Positions 61,981-64,000 of a DNA stretch of 64,000 bases are shown one piece after another. This DNA comes from Pontibacter flavimaris. GTDB taxonomy: Bacteria > Bacteroidota > Bacteroidia > Cytophagales > Hymenobacteraceae. Location: the NCBI RefSeq assembly GCF_001907195.1, contig NZ_LVWA01000010.1, positions 186,001 through 250,000 of the forward strand, written 5' to 3'. The first letter of the stretch is position 1, and every line of letters begins with the position of its first letter. Below the pieces are notes generated by a model. That model was not told where the DNA came from. It ran no database searches and saw only the letters and a list, made by a program, of their open reading frames with translations. The translations under genes were made by a program, and so were the position numbers.

Positions 61981-63351
61981 TTATTGCGTTAGTTGCTGGA
62001 GCCCGCTGCAATCCTGGTACTCCGGGTCTACTTCTATGTAAACGGTGCTGATGTTCTTCTTAAACCACTCGTTTACGGCTTTGCTGCGCCGCTCGGCCAG
62101 GGCCGCGTTGGCAATTTTCTGGTAATCGTCTGTCAGGTTGGCCAGGTGCGGTTGCGTTTTTGATTTCAGGTACAGAATGCGCACGGCATCCTTGCCATCC
62201 GGGGTGGTATAGGCCACCGGCCTGGAAATCTCGCCTACCTCCAGCGTATCGATCACAAAGAAAATGGCCGGGTCTACCTGGTCCATCGGGATGTAGGTAG
62301 TGCCGGTGGCACGGCTCGTGAGCATGCCGCCGTTGTCCTTCGTGTTGGTGTCATCGGAGTGCTCCTTGGCTGCCTGGGCAAACGTGAGGCTGTCGCTCAT
62401 GATCAGGTTGCGCACGCTGTCCAGCTCGGCGGAGGCGGCGGCAATGTCTACCGTGGCGGTGGCCGGCTTTATCAGGATGTGACGCGTGTTAAACTCCTGC
62501 CCGCGGCGCTCAATCAGCTGAATCAGGTGGAAGCCGAACTGCGACTCGATCACGTTGGAGATGCCACCCGGCTCCAGGCGCAGGGCAGCCGCCTCGTACT
62601 CGGGTACCAGCTCCTTCTTCTTGAAGAAACCAAGCACGCCGCCGTCCTGGGCAGAGCCCGGGTCCTGCGAGTACTGCTTGGCCAGCGTGGCGAAATCCTC
62701 ACCCGCCACTATACGCTTGCGCAGCTCTTCCAGTTTCTGGCGCGCCTCCTGCTTCTGCTCGCGGCCGATCTCGGCAATGTTCACGATCTGGCCAATCTCA
62801 ACCTCTGTAGAGAAGTAGGGCAGGCTGTCCTTCGGGATGTTGTTAAAATACTTTTTGATCTCCTTGGGGGTTACAGCCACTTTGCTGGTAATCTCCCGCT
62901 GCATGCGCTCCATCAGCAACTGCTCGCGCACGGTTTTGCGCAGCTCGTCCTTGAGTTGGCGCAGGCTTTTGTTGTAGTACTGCTCCAGGCGCTCGGTGCC
63001 GCCCACCTGGCTGGCCAGGTAGTTGATCCTGTCGTCCAGTTCGCTGGCAACCATGCCATCCTCTACCGTGATGGAGTCGATTTCGGCGCGTGCCAGCAGC
63101 AGCTTGTCCTGCAGCAGCGAGGAAAATACCTGGCACTTCAGCTCCTCGCTGGGCTGTTGCTTGGATTGGGTCAGGTACTGCAGGTAGCCAAACTCGAGGT
63201 CTGAGCGGAGGATGACGTGGTTATCTACCTTGGCGATAATGCCATCCACCTGCACCTGCTGCGCAGGTACCTGGGCCTGGGCCGGGGCAGAGGATACGAT
63301 GAGGCAGAGTGCCGCAAAGGCCGACAGGGCGTACTGATGAATCTTTTTCAA
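61981..63351 (-). CDS. surA: SurA-like periplasmic peptidyl-prolyl isomerase
   Basis: A 456-residue outer-membrane-protein chaperone. The signal peptide is MKKIHQYALSAFAALCLIVS, cleaved near AQAQ. A SurA N-terminal domain (VDGIIAKVDNHVILRSDLEF) follows, then two parvulin domains, the first with FATLAKQYSQDPGSAQDGGV and GFHLIQLIERRG, the second with NTRHILIKPATATVD and FAQAAKEHSDDTNTKDNGGM. It lies in a - strand run with the next parvulin-type gene (104-base gap) and the MoxR gene (6 bases). Confidence 0.92.
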   Translation of the reverse strand: MKKIHQYALSAFAALCLIVSSAPAQAQVPAQQVQVDGIIAKVDNHVILRSDLEFGYLQYLTQSKQQPSEELKCQVFSSLLQDKLLLARAEIDSITVEDGMVASELDDRINYLASQVGGTERLEQYYNKSLRQLKDELRKTVREQLLMERMQREITSKVAVTPKEIKKYFNNIPKDSLPYFSTEVEIGQIVNIAEIGREQKQEARQKLEELRKRIVAGEDFATLAKQYSQDPGSAQDGGVLGFFKKKELVPEYEAAALRLEPGGISNVIESQFGFHLIQLIERRGQEFNTRHILIKPATATVDIAAASAELDSVRNLIMSDSLTFAQAAKEHSDDTNTKDNGGMLTSRATGTTYIPMDQVDPAIFFVIDTLEVGEISRPVAYTTPDGKDAVRILYLKSKTQPHLANLTDDYQKIANAALAERRSKAVNEWFKKNISTVYIEVDPEYQDCSGLQQLTQ

Positions 63352-63454
63352 GGGATCTATCTTATTTTATACTTATGCTCGGAAATAACGCACAAGTTAC
63401 TTCTTTATTCTGAAATACGCGAAAAGCGGGGCAAATTAGGGAACGCGGGCGGGG

Positions 63455-64000
63455 CTACTTGCGCACCAGTTTCTCTACCTCGTCTTTCTTCACCTCCACC
63501 GGGTACTTGCTGCGCAGTTCCTGCACCCACTGCTCCTCCAGGTAGTTCTGGTAATCAGAGATAACCGGTCCGCGTACCTCGCTTAGCTCCTTGTAAGCCG
63601 GCTCCAGCACATCCTTTATGATGATGAGGTACTCGCGGCCGTTCTGCTGGGCCGTGTAGGTGCCAGGTTTCCACTCCACCGCGTCCAGGGCCTTGTTGTC
63701 GCCGCGCTGAAACTTCTTCTCGGCAATCTGCACGGCCAGCGGGTTGTCCTTGTTCAGGCTTTCGGCGAGTGCGGCCAACTCCGAAGTATAAAGCGCGAAG
63801 GAGACACGGCGGTTGCGGCGGCGGCCGCTCTCGGTATTGTCAGGGGCTGCCTGCTTGCTTTTGCCCAGGCTGTTGCTGGTGAGCTGCGTGGCTGGTACGC
63901 CCTGCTGCTGCAGGTATGCTTTGGCGGCGTCGGCACGGGCCTCCGCCACTTTGGCACTCTCGCGGGCGTCGGTGTGGCCGTTAATCTCCAGCGTCAGGGT
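63455..64000 (-). CDS. Parvulin-type PPIase C-terminus with OmpA-like domain (partial)
   Basis: A partial gene: the 3' end is at 63455 and the frame runs off the window at 64000 (start missing). Visible are 181 residues. The first part, LEINGHTDARESAKVAEARA to SGRRRNRRVSFAL, is the second half of an OmpA peptidoglycan-binding domain (NGHTD, NRRV motifs). The rest, NPLAVQIAEKKFQRGDNKAL to RSKYPVEVKKDEVEKLVRK, matches the C-terminus of Bacteroidota parvulin PPIases. So it appears to be a foldase with an inserted or fused OmpA domain. Confidence 0.75.
   Translation of the reverse strand, partial: TLTLEINGHTDARESAKVAEARADAAKAYLQQQGVPATQLTSNSLGKSKQAAPDNTESGRRRNRRVSFALYTSELAALAESLNKDNPLAVQIAEKKFQRGDNKALDAVEWKPGTYTAQQNGREYLIIIKDVLEPAYKELSEVRGPVISDYQNYLEEQWVQELRSKYPVEVKKDEVEKLVRK

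Noticed and set aside
60958..61992. 344-aa + strand open frame opposite MoxR
   Set aside because: Antisense to a clear MoxR ATPase; low-complexity composition, no domain.

Overview
The window comes from a member of the Bacteroidota, most likely a Cytophagales bacterium close to Pontibacter/Hymenobacter. Pointers are the intact S10-spc-alpha cluster followed by carA and eno, zinc-free forms of L36 and S14, a long SecA without the usual zinc tail, DUF3108, DUF2490 and SPOR proteins, an ECF sigma/anti-sigma/adhesin operon, a BlaI-M56 module, and TAnnTTTG-type promoter boxes. Shine-Dalgarno sequences are scarce. The genus is inferred from protein resemblance only.

Layout. 1-12.0 kb: ribosomal proteins S19 to L17 with secY, map, infA and rpoA, all on the + strand, ending at a strong terminator. 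12.0-17.2 kb: carA, enolase, a DivIC/FtsB-like protein and the Hsp70 HscA. 17.4-26.4 kb: a mixed-strand stretch with a type-2 malate/lactate dehydrogenase, a large periplasmic TPR-type protein, a Ppx/GppA phosphatase, an rRNA-type methyltransferase, dapF and an acetyltransferase. 27.6-44.9 kb: mostly + strand, with secA, deoC, a SPOR lipoprotein, an M20 amidohydrolase, Hsp20, a Do-like protease, an ALDH7 dehydrogenase, an ECF sigma operon, a RidA protein and a membrane MutS-like ATPase. 45.0-51.2 kb: mostly - strand, with rplM-rpsI, rpsB-tsf and a TlpA-like protein / M56 peptidase / BlaI regulator cassette. 51.3-64.0 kb: a quinone oxidoreductase, an RluA synthase, a PhoR/PhoB-like two-component pair, a DUF3108 protein, recA, an outer-membrane protein, a second acetyltransferase, a MoxR ATPase and two parvulin-type chaperones; the last is cut by the window end. 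I see no tRNA, rRNA, CRISPR array, transposase or phage gene.

The most unusual feature is a heptamer, AAGTATA/TATACTT. It is strongly repeated outside the ribosomal cluster, in genes, between genes and in terminator loops. Three gene-free islands (about 21.4-22.4, 26.4-27.4 and 58.8-59.4 kb) share modular dispersed repeats, including a 72-bp imperfect palindrome and a unit of about 200-235 bp. A group of seven exact or one-mismatch DnaA boxes lies in 195 bp at 38.77-38.97 kb. It is either a replication origin or a DnaA-binding regulatory site; the orientation of the flanking ribosomal operons argues against an origin.

Much of the window is core biology: translation, Sec export, envelope protein folding (SecY, SecA, Do protease, SurA-like chaperones), DNA repair (RecA), and envelope or redox sensing (sigma/anti-sigma, BlaI-M56-TlpA, PhoR/PhoB-like).
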